Source: Megaleporinus macrocephalus
Taxonomy: Eukaryota; Chordata; Actinopteri; Characiformes; Anostomidae
Length of the DNA stretch: 64,000 nt
Direction of reading: 5' to 3'
Assembly: GCA_021613375.1 (NCBI GenBank)
Contig: CM038717.1
Coordinates: 36,914,199-36,978,198, forward strand
The notes below the pieces were generated by a model. It did no database searches. It saw nothing but the letters and a program-made list of their open reading frames with translations, and had not been told where the DNA came from. This document shows positions 34,327 through 45,626 of this stretch, piece after piece (the first letter of the stretch is position 1; each line of letters begins with the position of its first letter). A program made the position numbers and the translations under genes.

Positions 34327-35540
34327 CCCCCACCCTTAAGAAAAAACATTTCAAATGTTTTAATAACAAAGTGTGCAGGAGCCACCACACAACGGCTCCC
34401 AAAATGTTCATCAAAACATCAGTAAGGGCACTCTACAACCCAATTCAAAGTTGCTAATAAAGTCATAGGCTAAAACAGAGTTTTATTCAGAGTGTAGTAT
34501 ATGCAGTCAAGCAAATCTAAATATCAGTTGTATATCTGGTATTTAACAAATAAGTGTGGCTCAGGAACACTAAACAAGACTAGTCTCCTTGAGGGGAAGC
34601 AAGGAGTACAACACAGACACAAACGACAAGACCAGAATTTAGGTCTTCAACCCTACAAAAAGTTAACCAAACAAACACAAAAGATCAAATGACCAAATCA
34701 GGTCTTTCAACAGAACGTAACAAAATGTCATTTGACTGAATCAGATCTCTTTCTTAAGAAAGCAGATCCTACAACAAATGTCAGACTAGCTGACCAAATC
34801 AGGTCTTCCATATGGAAGACCCTACACTCCCGCCACATCACCAATGTAATGTTTAAAGCCCTAACAAGTTACTAAGTTACTCCTGAACCACTAAAACAGT
34901 AATGAATGAGGTACTTTGCTGTGCAGAGGACTTTACCCGTCCATGGTCTCTGGGCCGTCGCTAAAGGGTCTCTCCACAGGTCCAACCAGACTTGGCATCT
35001 CCACAGCGGGGTCCTGTCTCACTCCCTGGAGCCCAAGAGGACCTGCGGTTCCTCTGACCTGTCTGGCACTCACCTCCACCCGGCTGAGCCTTCTCATAGG
35101 CGTCCCCGCAAAGCGAGGTTGGTGCACCACTGGACTACCAAGCTCGTTCCCCGCAGCAAGTCCGTTCCTCGGCCCAGGCTCAGTTAGTGTTATCACTGGA
35201 ATACCATCCTAACTGAGGGTGTTCTCTGTTCAAGGCTGCCACCGGACTAGCGCTGGGACCATGGCGAGGAGCTATTAACCTCTGTTTGAACTGTCTCTCC
35301 TGGGCTGGTTCCTCTCTCCCTTCTCATGAGGACGCGAGGTGCTGCTTGGGTTCCCTCCTGCATCACATTGTTCCAGCGCGGTGTCCCAGTCCAGCAGCGA
35401 AACATCAGCGGCCCTGTGTACCATCCAGCTCGCCCAAAGGGACCACCTACAGGTTCACTGCTTACACAGCCTACTGCAGGCCCACTGCTCACTCCCCTCG
35501 GTCTCCTCCCGCTTTACTTTTTCACTGCTCTGAGAAAATA
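34327..35540 (-). other. Probable remains of LTR-element internal region
   Basis: This lies on the internal side of the polypurine tract. The part from about 34.9 to 35.5 kb is markedly GC-richer than its surroundings. I see no protease, RT or integrase motif in any frame, so it is either an unrecognised gag/env-like end, a non-autonomous element, or unrelated DNA. Confidence 0.3.
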
Positions 35541-36009
35541 AACCTTGCAAATGTAAGGATTCAGACTCAAGAGGTGTTATACGATCCATCAGTCTTGTTA
35601 ATGAGGTACATGACTTATGAAGCTCATTTAAAATGATTTAAAAAAACATTTGACATTTAAGAGATGCATGGTCTGAATATTTGTGCTAGTTCACCTTAGG
35701 TTTGCATATGACTTGACTTCAATTGTGACGCCTCGACTTGAAAGCCAGAACCTGCAGGATATGAAGTCTCCATTAATTCTTAACACGCTGCTCAGATTAG
35801 CACAACAACATTTAACCGTTACTTTCCTTCAGGGTGTTGAGGTGTAGGAGAAATCAGTACAAGCACAGGTTTTTCAGCATGACTTCTTTAATACATAGCA
35901 CATAATAGCTACGGTAGGATCAGGTAACGGATGATTATGTACACCAGTTAGAACTGTGCAAACTGCATACCTGATTTACCTGCACACCTACAAGGTACGG
36001 TTTTCAAAA
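35541..36009. other. No recognisable feature
   Basis: AT-rich spacer. Confidence 0.4.
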
Positions 36010-36601
36010 GTAGTAGGACCAGTTGGGCCTGCATGGGTCAGGGTGGGCTTCACAGTTGCAGGTATGGGTCTGGGTTAGGTGTCAAAAATAGTAATTAAGA
36101 GTGGGGCATGGACAGGTCAGGTCTGGCCTCAGGCTTGGGTCATGTTCAGCTTCAAATTTAGCTTACTACTTGGACTGGATTGTTCAAGCCAGGCTTAAAA
36201 GTTGCAGGTACACGTCTGGTTTCGGTACCAGTTGGGCCAGGATGGGTCAGGTTGAGCTTCACAGTTGTAGGTATGGGTCTGGTTCAAGTGTTAATTGTAG
36301 CAGTACCAGTTGGGCCTGGACGGGTCAGTTTGGGCTTCAGAGTTGCGGGTATGGGCTGGCTTCAGGTTTCAAATTTAGCACTACCTGGATGGGCCAGGTT
36401 GCACCATAAAGTCACAACACCGGGTCAGGTTTTCTTATTTAGCACTACCAGTTGGAGCTGGACGTGTTGGTTTGGGCTTCAGAATTTCAGGTATGGGCTG
36501 GGTTCAGGTTTCTGGACAAGTCAGTTTTGGGCTACACATACGCTCTGGAGTCCATCATGTTGAGCACGTTTTGGTTATCTGATATTTCCATTATTCATCT
36601 A

Positions 36602-36653
<52 letters not shown>

Positions 36654-37271
36654 GTTTATTTCATGCGGCCGTGTAGAATGCTGGTATAAATATATAATGG
36701 TTTTCATCATGTTCTGGTTTTAAACTTTAGTACAAACTCACATGGTTGGCTCTATGTTGGGCCTGGACGGGTCAGTTTGGGCTTCTGAGTTTCAGGTATG
36801 GGCTGGGTTAAGATCTCAAATTTAGCAGTACCAGTCAGACCTGGATGGGTCAGGCCCCATGGTTGGACCTTAAAGTTACAACACTGGTTCCCATTTAGCA
36901 CTACCAGTCTGGGCTGAACGGGTTGGTTAGGACTTTAGAACTTCAGGTATGGGCTGGGTTCAGGCTTCTGGATGGGTTGGTTTTGGCCTTCAGAGTTTCA
37001 AGTATGGACTGGGTTCAGGTTTTAAATTAAGCAGTACCAGTCAGACCTGGATGGGTCAGGTTGCACCATAAAGTCACAACACTGGTTCAGGTTCAGGTTT
37101 CCAATTTAGCACTACCAGTCGGAGCTGGACGTGTTGGTTTGGGCTTCAGAATTTCAGGTATGGGCTGGGTTCAGATTTCTGGACGAGTCAGTTTTGGGCT
37201 CCACATATGCTCTGGAGTCCATCATGTTGAGCACGTTTTGGTTATCTGATACTTCCATTATTCATCTAGTG

Positions 37272-37306
<35 letters not shown>

Positions 37307-38220
37307 GCCATGTAGAATGCTGGTATAAATATATAATGGTTTTCATCATGTTCTGGTTTTAAACTTTAGTACAGACTCACATGGTTGGCTCTATGTTGGG
37401 CCTGGACAGGTCAGTTTGGGCTTCTGAGTTTCAGGTATGGGCTGGGTTCAGGTCTCAAATTTAGCAGTACCAGTCAGACCTGGATGGGTCAGGCTCCATG
37501 GTTGGACCTTAAAGTTACAACACTGGTTCAGGTTCACGTTTCCAATTTAGCACTACCAGTCTGGGCTGAACGGGTTGGTTCGGGCTTCAGAACTTCAGGT
37601 ATGGGCTGGGTTCAGGTTTCTGGATGGGTTGGTTTTGGCCTTCAGAGTTTCAAGTATGGACTGGGTTCAGGTTTTAAATTAAGCAGTACCAGTCAGACCT
37701 GGATAGGTCATGTTGGGCCTCAAAGCTGCAACACTGGTTCATGTTTTCAGTTTAGCACTACCAGTCGGGGCTCGACGGGTTGGTTTTGGACTTCAGAGCT
37801 TCAGGTATGGGCTGGGTTCAGGTTTCTGGTTGGGTTGGTTATGGGCTTTAGAGTTGCAAGTATAGATCGGGTTCAGGTTTTAAATTTAGCACTACAAGTC
37901 GAGGATGGACGGTCCAGGTTGGGTCAGGTTCAGGTCTCAAATTGAGCAGGTATGGATTGGGAAAACAACCCCCAATGAAAAAGCGAAAATGATCCCACAA
38001 GGAACCCATTTAGGAACCCACGAGGAACATACTCCACACATACGCTGTGGAGTCCATCATGTTGAGCACGTTTCAGTCATCCGATATTCACCTAGTCTCT
38101 CTCTCTCTGTTTATTGCATGCAGCCGTGTAGAATGCTGGTATAAATAAATAATGGTTTTCATCATGTTCTGGTTTTAAACTCTGGTACAGACTCAGATGG
38201 TTGGCTCTATGATTTATCAT
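36010..38220. repeat. ~78-bp minisatellite with higher-order duplications
   Basis: The basic unit contains GGGCTTCAGAGTTTCAGG, TATGGGCTGGGTTCAGG and TTTAGCACTACCAGT. Three copies of a distinct insert (TCCATCATGTTGAGCACG ... CT tract ... GTAGAATGCTGGTATAAATA ... TGTTCTGGTTTTAAAC) begin at about 36551, 37218 and 38053. The array therefore grew by duplicating blocks of about 0.67 and 0.83 kb as well as single units. Open frames are repeat translations. Confidence 0.92.
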
Positions 38221-38724
38221 TCTTCCTCAGCTGCAGCATAGGGCACAGAGCTGCGCTGTACAAGCGTGCATGTGCGTGTGTGTGATTGCCAGAAGGAGTG
38301 TAATAATGTTTTGTGCCTTTTATATCTCGGGAGGGTGTTTGTATCGTTGTGTCATGCTATTAATATTCAGCTCATGAAGCTGAAGCACAAACATTAGTAT
38401 TCACGCGCATATTTCTGTTCGATTTCTGTTCCTCTCTTCTCTGTATTAGTCTGTAAATCCCTCTGTATCTCCGCTCGTAAGCTTGTGTTCGTAATACTTA
38501 CCTTTTCGCGCCTTGACGTTTTAGAAAACAGCGTTTAGTGTTTTCTCTGGGTTTCGGCCTCCTGTCTACACAAAAACAGCTTGTTGAAACCGCTCTCCAG
38601 GGTGGAGACTTTTGAAGTCTCAGTGTTCGGTGTTGTCACATTTGTTTCTATAGTAATACTAAGAACTAGTAATAGTAACACTGTGTTACTATATTACTGA
38701 ACTACTGGCAAAGTCACATGATGG
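38221..38724. other. No recognisable feature
   Basis: No gene or repeat recognised. Confidence 0.4.
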
Positions 38725-38727
38725 CCA

Positions 38728-38975
38728 TACAGGGATGTATATCATTGCTGTCCAATGAAAAACATCTATCTCAATTTTTGTCAATTTTGAGTTTTCTACA
38801 TGATTTGAACCTGTCAATGGTCGTGTACATTGTGTAAGAATTTTATGATGACTGGGCCAATAGAAGTGCTCCAGAACAGCTTGGAAAAAATTCTGGTTCC
38901 ATTGACTTCCATTGAAAGTAAAGTAAGTTTTTGGTCTCTCCTGTAAAATTGCAATTTTTGGAGATACTTATTCTC
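38728..38975 (-). mobile_element. MITE-A copy 4
   Basis: It starts ATATCATTGCTGTCC and AATGAAAAACATC, then the core in reversed order (CCAATAGAAGTGCTCC, ATTCTGGTTCCATTGAC), ending at TTTTGGAGATAC. Opposite orientation to the 5.7-kb copy. Confidence 0.8.
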
Positions 38976-39780
38976 CGATATGTATACTAACTGATGCAGA
39001 TTTCATGCGATGATCTGAGATTGATGTGATCTGGGTGAACATAAGTGCCCCCGCATGAGTACCTTGTTGACATATCATTAGCAATGAATATGCTCCAGTG
39101 TACCCTCATATACATCAGATTTACATGAAGCACGCCAACATTTCAGTAGTTCAGACTACGCTTATGAGCCAGTGGTTGACCTCATAGGTTGTGTACTCCA
39201 CCTCCTACTGGCCAGAGCTTAAATAGGGCTATAGTGTTAAAATGATATCAACTGGACGGCTCCCATTGGGTACTAGCAACATTTCATTATTATTTTTGAA
39301 GCGGTCCAACGCTCTGTACTTTTTGGAGGTGCTTGGCTGCTGATATTGCTACACTACTAGAACAAAATGTATATTTGACATCAGATTTATTCTGTTTGAA
39401 AAATTTTCTGGTCTTCATCTCTCAATGTGGCAAAGAAATCAGCTACCAACTGCTTTTACAGCTGTGATTAACCAAGCACTGGAATCCCACAACCTTGTTA
39501 TGTAGGCAGCATTGGGCTCTAACGCTATTACATATCAACTCAATGGAGGTTTCTACAGCACGTATACATAAGGCCAAGGCTAAAGCTGTGGAAAGATGGA
39601 GCACAGCTTTTGCAAAGGTGAAACTATTAGCTTCTTCTTGCTGATGTTTCTTGATTTCCTTAGATGCCTCTTTTATCATCCTAGTTAAGTCTGCAGTCTA
39701 CAATGTTTTTGGTGGATGGTGGGAAGGGGAGGGTTCATTGATATTGATTATCCCTTCCTCTTATTAAAATAAAAACTGTT
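38976..39780. other. No recognisable feature
   Basis: The minus frame at 39443-39679 has no motif. Confidence 0.4.
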
Positions 39781-39782
39781 GT

Positions 39783-39966
39783 TCAAACTGTTATCTCCAA
39801 AATTGCAACTTTACAAGAGAGACTTTACTTTCAATGTAATTCAATGGAACCAGAATTATTTCCAAGCTATTTTGGAGCATTTCTATTGGTCTGTTCATCA
39901 TAAAATTTACACACACTGTAAATGCCTATTGATGTGTTTAAATGATGTATACAACTTAAAATTGTC

Positions 39967-39968
<2 letters not shown>
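39783..39968 (+). mobile_element. MITE-A copy 5, ends in (TA)n
   Basis: CAAAATTGCAACTTTACAAG, CAATGGAACCAGAATTATTTCC, GGAGCATTTCTATTGG and CATCATAAAATTT are present in order. The right TIR is replaced by a TA microsatellite. Confidence 0.8.

Positions 39969-40046
<78 letters not shown>
39969..40046. repeat. (TA)n microsatellite
   Basis: About 38 TA dinucleotides joined to a MITE-A copy. Confidence 0.97.
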
Positions 40047-40051
<5 letters not shown>

Positions 40052-40084
40052 TAGTGTATAAGTAGTGTATCTGTATAGCATATA

Positions 40085-40180
40085 CACTGTCTGTCGTGGT
40101 GAAAGTATTTCCACTGTGGTATATTAACTGGGCTCCACACCGCAATGTGCGGTATTATCGCCACTTTTGTTGTTTTAACA
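40085..40180. mobile_element. Possible hAT-like element end, left
   Basis: GGTGAAAGTATTTCCACTG ... CACACCGCAATGTGCGG resembles the CCGCGGTATTACC-type ends of common fish hAT elements. A similar motif in the other orientation lies at about 41.98-42.05 kb. Confidence 0.3.
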
Positions 40181-40473
40181 AACGTACCCTGATTATAATG
40201 CTATATAAACATGTTTTATTGTAATTATTAGGAATATTATATTTACGAGACAGTTGCAGGACAAATTAAACAGTCCTTCAGTGTTCAATGTAGAGCCTGT
40301 AAGGCTAATGACCTTTTCGGGCACAGATTTTGCATATTGCCTCGTCTACATTGGCTGGCTCTCCCTTTTCAGAATCAGAATCAGAATCAGAATCTGACTT
40401 TATTTGCCATGTATGCTCACACATACAAGGAATATTGCACGATAACTGACATTACAGAAGTAGCACACCCAAC

Positions 40474-40475
<2 letters not shown>

Positions 40476-40540
<65 letters not shown>
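40476..40540. repeat. (CA)n microsatellite
   Basis: About 32 CA dinucleotides within the LINE 3' region. Confidence 0.97.
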
Positions 40541-40542
<2 letters not shown>

Positions 40543-40734
40543 GACATACACGCACAGACACACCTGTAAACTTAACATGTGCAGAGTTGTATATTGAAAG
40601 TAAAGTGCTGAGTGCAGCAGTGCAGGACAGACAGACTGAATTAAATAGATATAAATATGAAGAACAGAAGAGTCACTGGTTGAGACGGTGGTACAGAGTG
40701 TTCTGAGACTCTATCAGATAAATAACAGTGCAGT

Positions 40735-41368
40735 ACAGAGAAAGAAGAGTGAGAGAACATCTGGATATGGATGTATGTATGTAGTAGACTGTACAGAGAA
40801 AGAAGAGAGAGAGAACATCTGGATATGGATGTATGTATGTAGTAGACTGTACAGAGAAAGAAGAGTGAGAGAACATCTGGATATGGATGTATGTATGTAG
40901 TAGACTGTACAGAGAAAGAAGAGTGAGAGAACATCCGGATATGGATGTATGTATGTAGTAGACTGTACAGAGAAAGAAGAGAGAGAGAACATCTGGATAT
41001 GGATGTATGTATGTAGTAGACTGTACAGAGAAAGAAGAGTGAGAGAACATCTGGATATGGATGTATGTATGTAGTAGACTGTACAGAGAAAGAAGAGTGA
41101 GAGAACATCTGGATATGGATGTATGTATGTAGAAGACTGTCCAGAGAAAGAAGAGTGAGAGAACATCTGGATATGGATGTATGTGTGTAGTAGACTGTAC
41201 AGAAAAAGAAGAGTGAGAGAACATCTGGATATGAATGTATGTGTGTAGAAGACTGTACAGAGAAAGAAGAGTGAGAGAACATCTGGATATGGATGTATGT
41301 ATGTAGTAGACTGTACAGAGAAAGAAGAGTGAGAGAACATCTGGATATGGATGTATGTATGTAGTACT
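40735..41368. repeat. 58-bp minisatellite in LINE 3' region (about 11 copies)
   Basis: The unit contains GAGAACATCTGGATATGG, ATGTATGTATGTAGTAG and ACTGTACAGAGAAAGAAG. 58 is one more than a multiple of three, so all three minus frames stay open for 180-210 codons and spell the same rotating 58-residue motif. Confidence 0.95.
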
Positions 41369-41442
41369 GTATTCAGTATTCAGAATGAAGTGTGTGATGT
41401 TCAGCTGTTTATGAGTGTGATGGCGTGTGGGAAGAAGCTTCT

Positions 41443-41778
41443 CTAAAGTCTGGAGGTCTTGATTCTCAACTGGCTGAAACGCCGACCTGAGGGAAGATAC
41501 TGGAACAGGTGATGTCCAGGGTGTGATGGATCACGGACGATGTTCTCTGCCCGCTTCCTGGTTCTAGCCGTGTGCAGGTCCGGTAGGGAGGGTAACTTCA
41601 CACCGATGGTTCTCTCTGCAGACCTGATGATGTGCTGCAGTCTGTGGGTGTGGTGTTTGGTGGCTGAGCTGCCCCACACTGTGATGGATGCGGTGAGGAC
41701 AGATTCTATGGTGGAGGTGTAGAACTGCACCATCAGCTCCTTGGGCAGCTTGAACTTCCTCAGCTGACGCATTTTCAT
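41443..41778 (-). pseudogene. LINE reverse transcriptase C-terminus
   Basis: 111 codons, open. It matches the region after the RT thumb in fish L2/CR1-type ORF2 (RRLRKFxLP...FYxxxIESVLT..ITVWxG...RLQxIIRSAERTIG). The catalytic part is absent, so it is a dead 5'-truncated copy. Confidence 0.85.
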
Positions 41779-41784
41779 TCAGTT

Positions 41785-42055
41785 GAAAGCCGAAATGCTC
41801 CCAAACTGGTAAAGTCGCATTTGGTTTTGGGACCAGAGAAGCAGCTATTGCTTCTATAAAAAAAACACTCAGCAGGCATTTTAAAATAATAATTAACATC
41901 CACTGCACATGCAGCGAAGTGGCTTACGTGTAAAACCAGAAGAACCTTGCAAAAAATGAAAACACGAACATTGCAGCGTTATGGTTGCTTGCAATTCCCT
42001 GCGGCTGGCAGGTCAATAGCACGGTATTAAAATATTGCGGTTATTGCGACAGCCC
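41785..42055. mobile_element. Possible hAT-like element end, right
   Basis: GCAATTCCCTGCGGCTGG, CACGGTATTAAAATATTGCGG and TTATTGCGACAGCCC resemble, inverted, the terminal region of a fish hAT element. Together with 40.09-40.18 kb it may be the host into which the LINE inserted. Confidence 0.4.
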
Positions 42056-42329
42056 TACTTTTATTGTATTATTGTGGTTATGTTCTGCTTTTACTGTTGA
42101 GGCCCAGCCTCTCATGTGAGCGCCCTCTGGTGTCTAAGTAACCCAGAAGACAGTGCTGATAGGCAGGTCTGCTCACTACACAGTCTGTGGTTGGTTGGTT
42201 AGTATGTTGTATGTTAGTATGTGTTCTAAGCCTCACCGCTAAGTCCCTCAGATTCAGCAGACATTCACAAATCTGGAGGTCTTTCCATGGATTTGAGATC
42301 AGATTTGGTTTGACACATGAAACTCTTAC
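42056..42329. other. No recognisable feature
   Basis: Short unique stretch. Confidence 0.4.
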
Positions 42330-43035
42330 AGCTTAAATCACAGCATCGCTTCTCTCCATTCTCTTTCTCTCTGTTCTATCTTTCGCTCTTGTTCTTTCCC
42401 CCTTTCTTCTCTCCGAGCATCACCCCACCTCTTCACTCCTTTCTCTTTGTCTTTGCCTATTTCTTTCTCTCCCACTCTCTCCTCTCTCCCTTGTTGCCTT
42501 ATTCTTTCTCTCCTGCCTCTCTTTCCATTCTGTGCATCTCCCTCACTCTTTCTCCAGTCTCCTTCTTTTCTTTCCCTCTTTCTCTTAATCTTTTTTACTT
42601 TTTCCTTTTCTCTATTCCTCTCTTTTCCTGTTTTCTCCTTATTCCAGCTCTCTCTCATATCTCTCTATTCTCCCTCTACACGGTCTTTCCATCTCTCTTG
42701 CTCTATCCCCCTTTCTTCTTCTCCTCTATTTCTCTATCTCTCTCCCTCTATCTTTCTCTCTGTCTCCCTCTCTCTCCAACTCTCTCCCCCTTTCTCTTTC
42801 TCTTTCTCTTTCTCTGTGTCTCTGTTTCTCTCCCCCTCTGTCTTTCTTTCTCTCTCCCTTTCTCTCTCTCTCCCCCCCCCCCCCCCCCTCAGCTCTCTCT
42901 ATCTTTTTCCCTCCGCAGTGAGACACTTAAACACTCTCCCATATGGACACTCAGACCATCTGCCCTGTCCAGCAATGCCAGAACTCTCTCCCTCTCTCCA
43001 TTTCTCTTTCTCTCTCTCTCTCTCTGTCTGTCACG
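42330..43035. repeat. Polypyrimidine tract with 17-C run
   Basis: About 600 bases of CT-rich low-complexity DNA with an uninterrupted run of 17 C at 42872-42888. The 269-codon plus frame (Ser/Leu/Phe/Pro) is not a gene. Confidence 0.92.
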
Positions 43036-43196
43036 CTCTCTATCACACCATCATGTCCATCATGCTGTTCAGTCCAGTTTATTGTATATGTTACAGTTGA
43101 CCTCTTCATGTGCTGCCCACAAGTGAAAAATTCAACTGAGCCTAATGACAAACAGTAGAAACTTCTAGAGTCACGACCCAGTGTTACAGCGTCCAT

Positions 43197-43340
43197 ATGG
43201 GTCGTACTGACGAGCTCAGTGACTTCGAACATGGCAGTGTCGGAGGACACCTCCCACCCAGACAGTTCAAGACATCTCTGGCCTGCTACAGCTGCCCTGG
43301 CACTGCAGTTGGTGGGAGTCACTGCCGTTACACCCACTGA
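43197..43340 (+). pseudogene. Tc1-like transposase N-terminal relic
   Basis: 47 codons beginning MGRTDELSDFEHGSV, the standard start of a fish Tc1-like transposase. It then diverges through a small deletion or frameshift and stops. No catalytic domain follows. Confidence 0.8.
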
Positions 43341-43826
43341 GAGGCCGTGTTGGTGTTCAGTGTGAATGCAGTGAAAACACTAGGATGTGAAAGAGCTGTT
43401 TGCATGATTGACTATACAAATAGATTCAGCAAGAGTTCCCAGCAGTCTGTCTTGAAATCTTAAAATAAGCAAAGCACAGATTTGCCAGATTGCTGTTTGA
43501 AATTTCCCGTGTCACCTTAAATGGTGCAGCACTTACAATAACACATGAGGCGTCAGATTTGAACTGCTGCAGCATTTGAGGTGGAATAGAAAAATATGAA
43601 CAGGTTTTGAGGTCAGTGGAGCTCAAAGTGGTCTCAAAAAGTAAGTAAACGTGAGTAAAAACTTCCTTTTGTCTGCGGCATTACTCGCTACACATCTCCA
43701 AACTGCCTCTGGAAGAAACACCAGCACAATAACTGATGCATCAGGAGCTTAATGAAGTGGGTTTTCATGGCTGAGCAGCTGCACACAAGCCTAATATCAT
43801 GATGTGAAATACCAAGTGTCAGCTGG
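43341..43826. other. No recognisable feature
   Basis: The short minus frame at 43426-43626 has no motif. Confidence 0.4.
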
Positions 43827-43827
43827 A

Positions 43828-44735
43828 GGGGTGTAAAACTCCACCACTGGACTCTGGAATGGTGTAAAGCTCCACCACTGGATTCTGGAGGTTGGTAAAG
43901 CTCCACCACTGGACTCTGGAGTGGTATAAAGCTCCACCACTAAACTCTGGAATTGTGTAAAACTCCACCACTGGACTCTGGAATGGTGTAAAGCTCCACC
44001 ACTGGATTCTGGAGGTTGGTAAAGCTCCTCCACTGGACTCTGGAGTGGTGTAAAGCTCCACCACTAAACTTTGGAATGGTATAAAGCTCCGCCACTGGAC
44101 TCTGGAGGGGAGTAAACTTCACCACTAAACTCTGGAATTGTGTAAAGCTCCACCACGGAACTCTGGAATGGTGTAAAGCTCCACCACTGAACTCCGGAAT
44201 GGTGTAAAGCTCCACGACTGAACTCTGGAATGGTGTAAAGCTCCTTCACTAGACTCTGGAATGATGTAAAGCTCCACCACTGAACTCTGGAATGGTGTAA
44301 AGCTCCACCACTAAACTCTGGAATGGTATAAAGCTCCACCACTGGACTCTGGAGTGGTGTAAAGCCCCACCACTGGGCTCTGGAGTGGTGTAAAACTCCA
44401 CCACTGGATTCTGGAATGGTGTAAAGCTCCACCACTGGACTCTGGAGTGGTGTAAAACTCCATCACTGGATTCTGGAATGGTGTAAAGCTCAACCACTGG
44501 ACTCTGGAGGGGTGTAAAGCCCCACCACTGGGCTCTGGAGTGGTGTAAAGCTCCATCACTGGATTCTGGAATGGTGTAAAACTCAACCACTGGACTCTGG
44601 AGGGTGGTAAGGCTCCACCACTGGACTCTGGAGTGGTGTAAAGCCCCACCACTGGACTCTGGAGTGGTGTAAAGCTCCACCACTGAACTCTGGAAAGGTG
44701 TAAAGTTCCACCACTGGACTCTGGCTGGTAAAAAA
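43828..44735 (-). repeat. 31-bp minisatellite, locus 3 (about 29 copies, inverted)
   Basis: The same unit as at 20.3 and 21.8 kb, on the opposite strand (GGTGTAAAGCTCCACCACTGG ACTCTGGAGT). All three minus frames are open for the reason given for locus 1. Confidence 0.96.
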
Positions 44736-45254
44736 AGCTTCTGACTTTATTTCTTACAAAGTACAAAACATGTGGGCAATGATAAATGATCGCCCTGATA
44801 TCTAATATCTGTGCGCTAATCAGCTCTCGCCTCCTTCATGTCTGGTAATAAGAACAACATTTCCACATCATGAACAGCAGCCCTCAGATAGTCGCCTCCC
44901 TGTCAGCCAATCAAAAGCTAGCATGCTTAAATGTCATCTTTGAGATGGAACATCTGGGAGACACATCTGGGTTATCTAATACACCTTCAAAGATAATGTA
45001 AACAAATTTGCTCAAATATTGGTGGGGACACTTATTCACTCCCAAAACACTGATAGGGACCCTACTGTCCATATGTAAACCTACGCCCATTCATTAGTGG
45101 ACGCCAGGAGAGCACTATCAACACACTGGCAACAGTAAAGTTAGGGTCCGGGGTTGTTTTTTAGGGCTTTTTAGCTCCAGTGAAGGGTGATGTTAGACAT
45201 ACAAAACAATTTCCACAGTTATATGCTCACAGCTTTGTGGCTGCAGTGTGGAGA
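44736..45254. other. No clear feature; possibly upstream Tc1 remains
   Basis: GTGTGGAGAAAGACCTG just before 45255 may continue the Tc1 relic to its right. The rest is unassigned. Confidence 0.35.
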
Positions 45255-45510
45255 AAGACCTGTCCAGCATGATTGTGTCCCTGTCTCAGCTCCATAAACA
45301 CATGATTTAATGAGGCTGGTGTGGAGGAACCCCAGTGGCCTCCACAGAGTCCTGACCTCAACCCCACTGAGCACCTTTGGGATGAATTGGAACGTTGATT
45401 GTGAGCCAGACCTTCTGGTCCAACATCAGAGTCTGACTTGATGAATGCTATTCACGCTATTTTCCATGACACACTGGGGCGGCCATCTTCATGTACTTTG
45501 TGTTAGAACT
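45255..45510 (+). pseudogene. Tc1-like transposase C-terminal relic
   Basis: At 45332-45400 the translation reads EPQWPPQSPDLNPTEHLWDELE, retaining the Glu, followed by an in-frame stop, then ARPSGPTSESDLMNAI in broken frame. It belongs to the same broad group as the copy at 23.6-24.6 kb. Confidence 0.75.
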
Positions 45511-45626
45511 TGTGTGCCCACGGATATGTTGATACTAATTACAAGCAAAAACGACAACAAACCTATAAAATGACTAGCATGTTCAGTTAGAGGGAGTCTG
45601 TAACTGGAAGAAGATGAAAACTTGGC

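Larger units (their letters stand above)
40369..41778 (-). mobile_element. L2/CR1-like LINE, 5'-truncated, with internal minisatellite
   Basis: The 5' side (41443-41778, minus) encodes the C-terminus of a non-LTR reverse transcriptase (LRKFKLPKELMVQFYTSTIE ... SITVWGSSATKH ... PSHPGHHLFQYLPSGRRF), followed by a frameshifted FFPHAITLINS end. The 3' part contains a 58-bp minisatellite and a CA microsatellite. The element ends at 40369 in a (GATTCT)n-type tail after GGCAAATAAAGTCAG. The whole RT palm is missing. Confidence 0.88.

Noticed and set aside
40641..41340. Three overlapping minus frames with YIHPYPDVLSLF motif
   Set aside because: Rotating-frame translation of the 58-bp minisatellite in a LINE 3' region.
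42317..43126. 269-codon plus frame
   Set aside because: Polypyrimidine tract; Ser/Leu/Phe-rich with overlapping frames on both strands.
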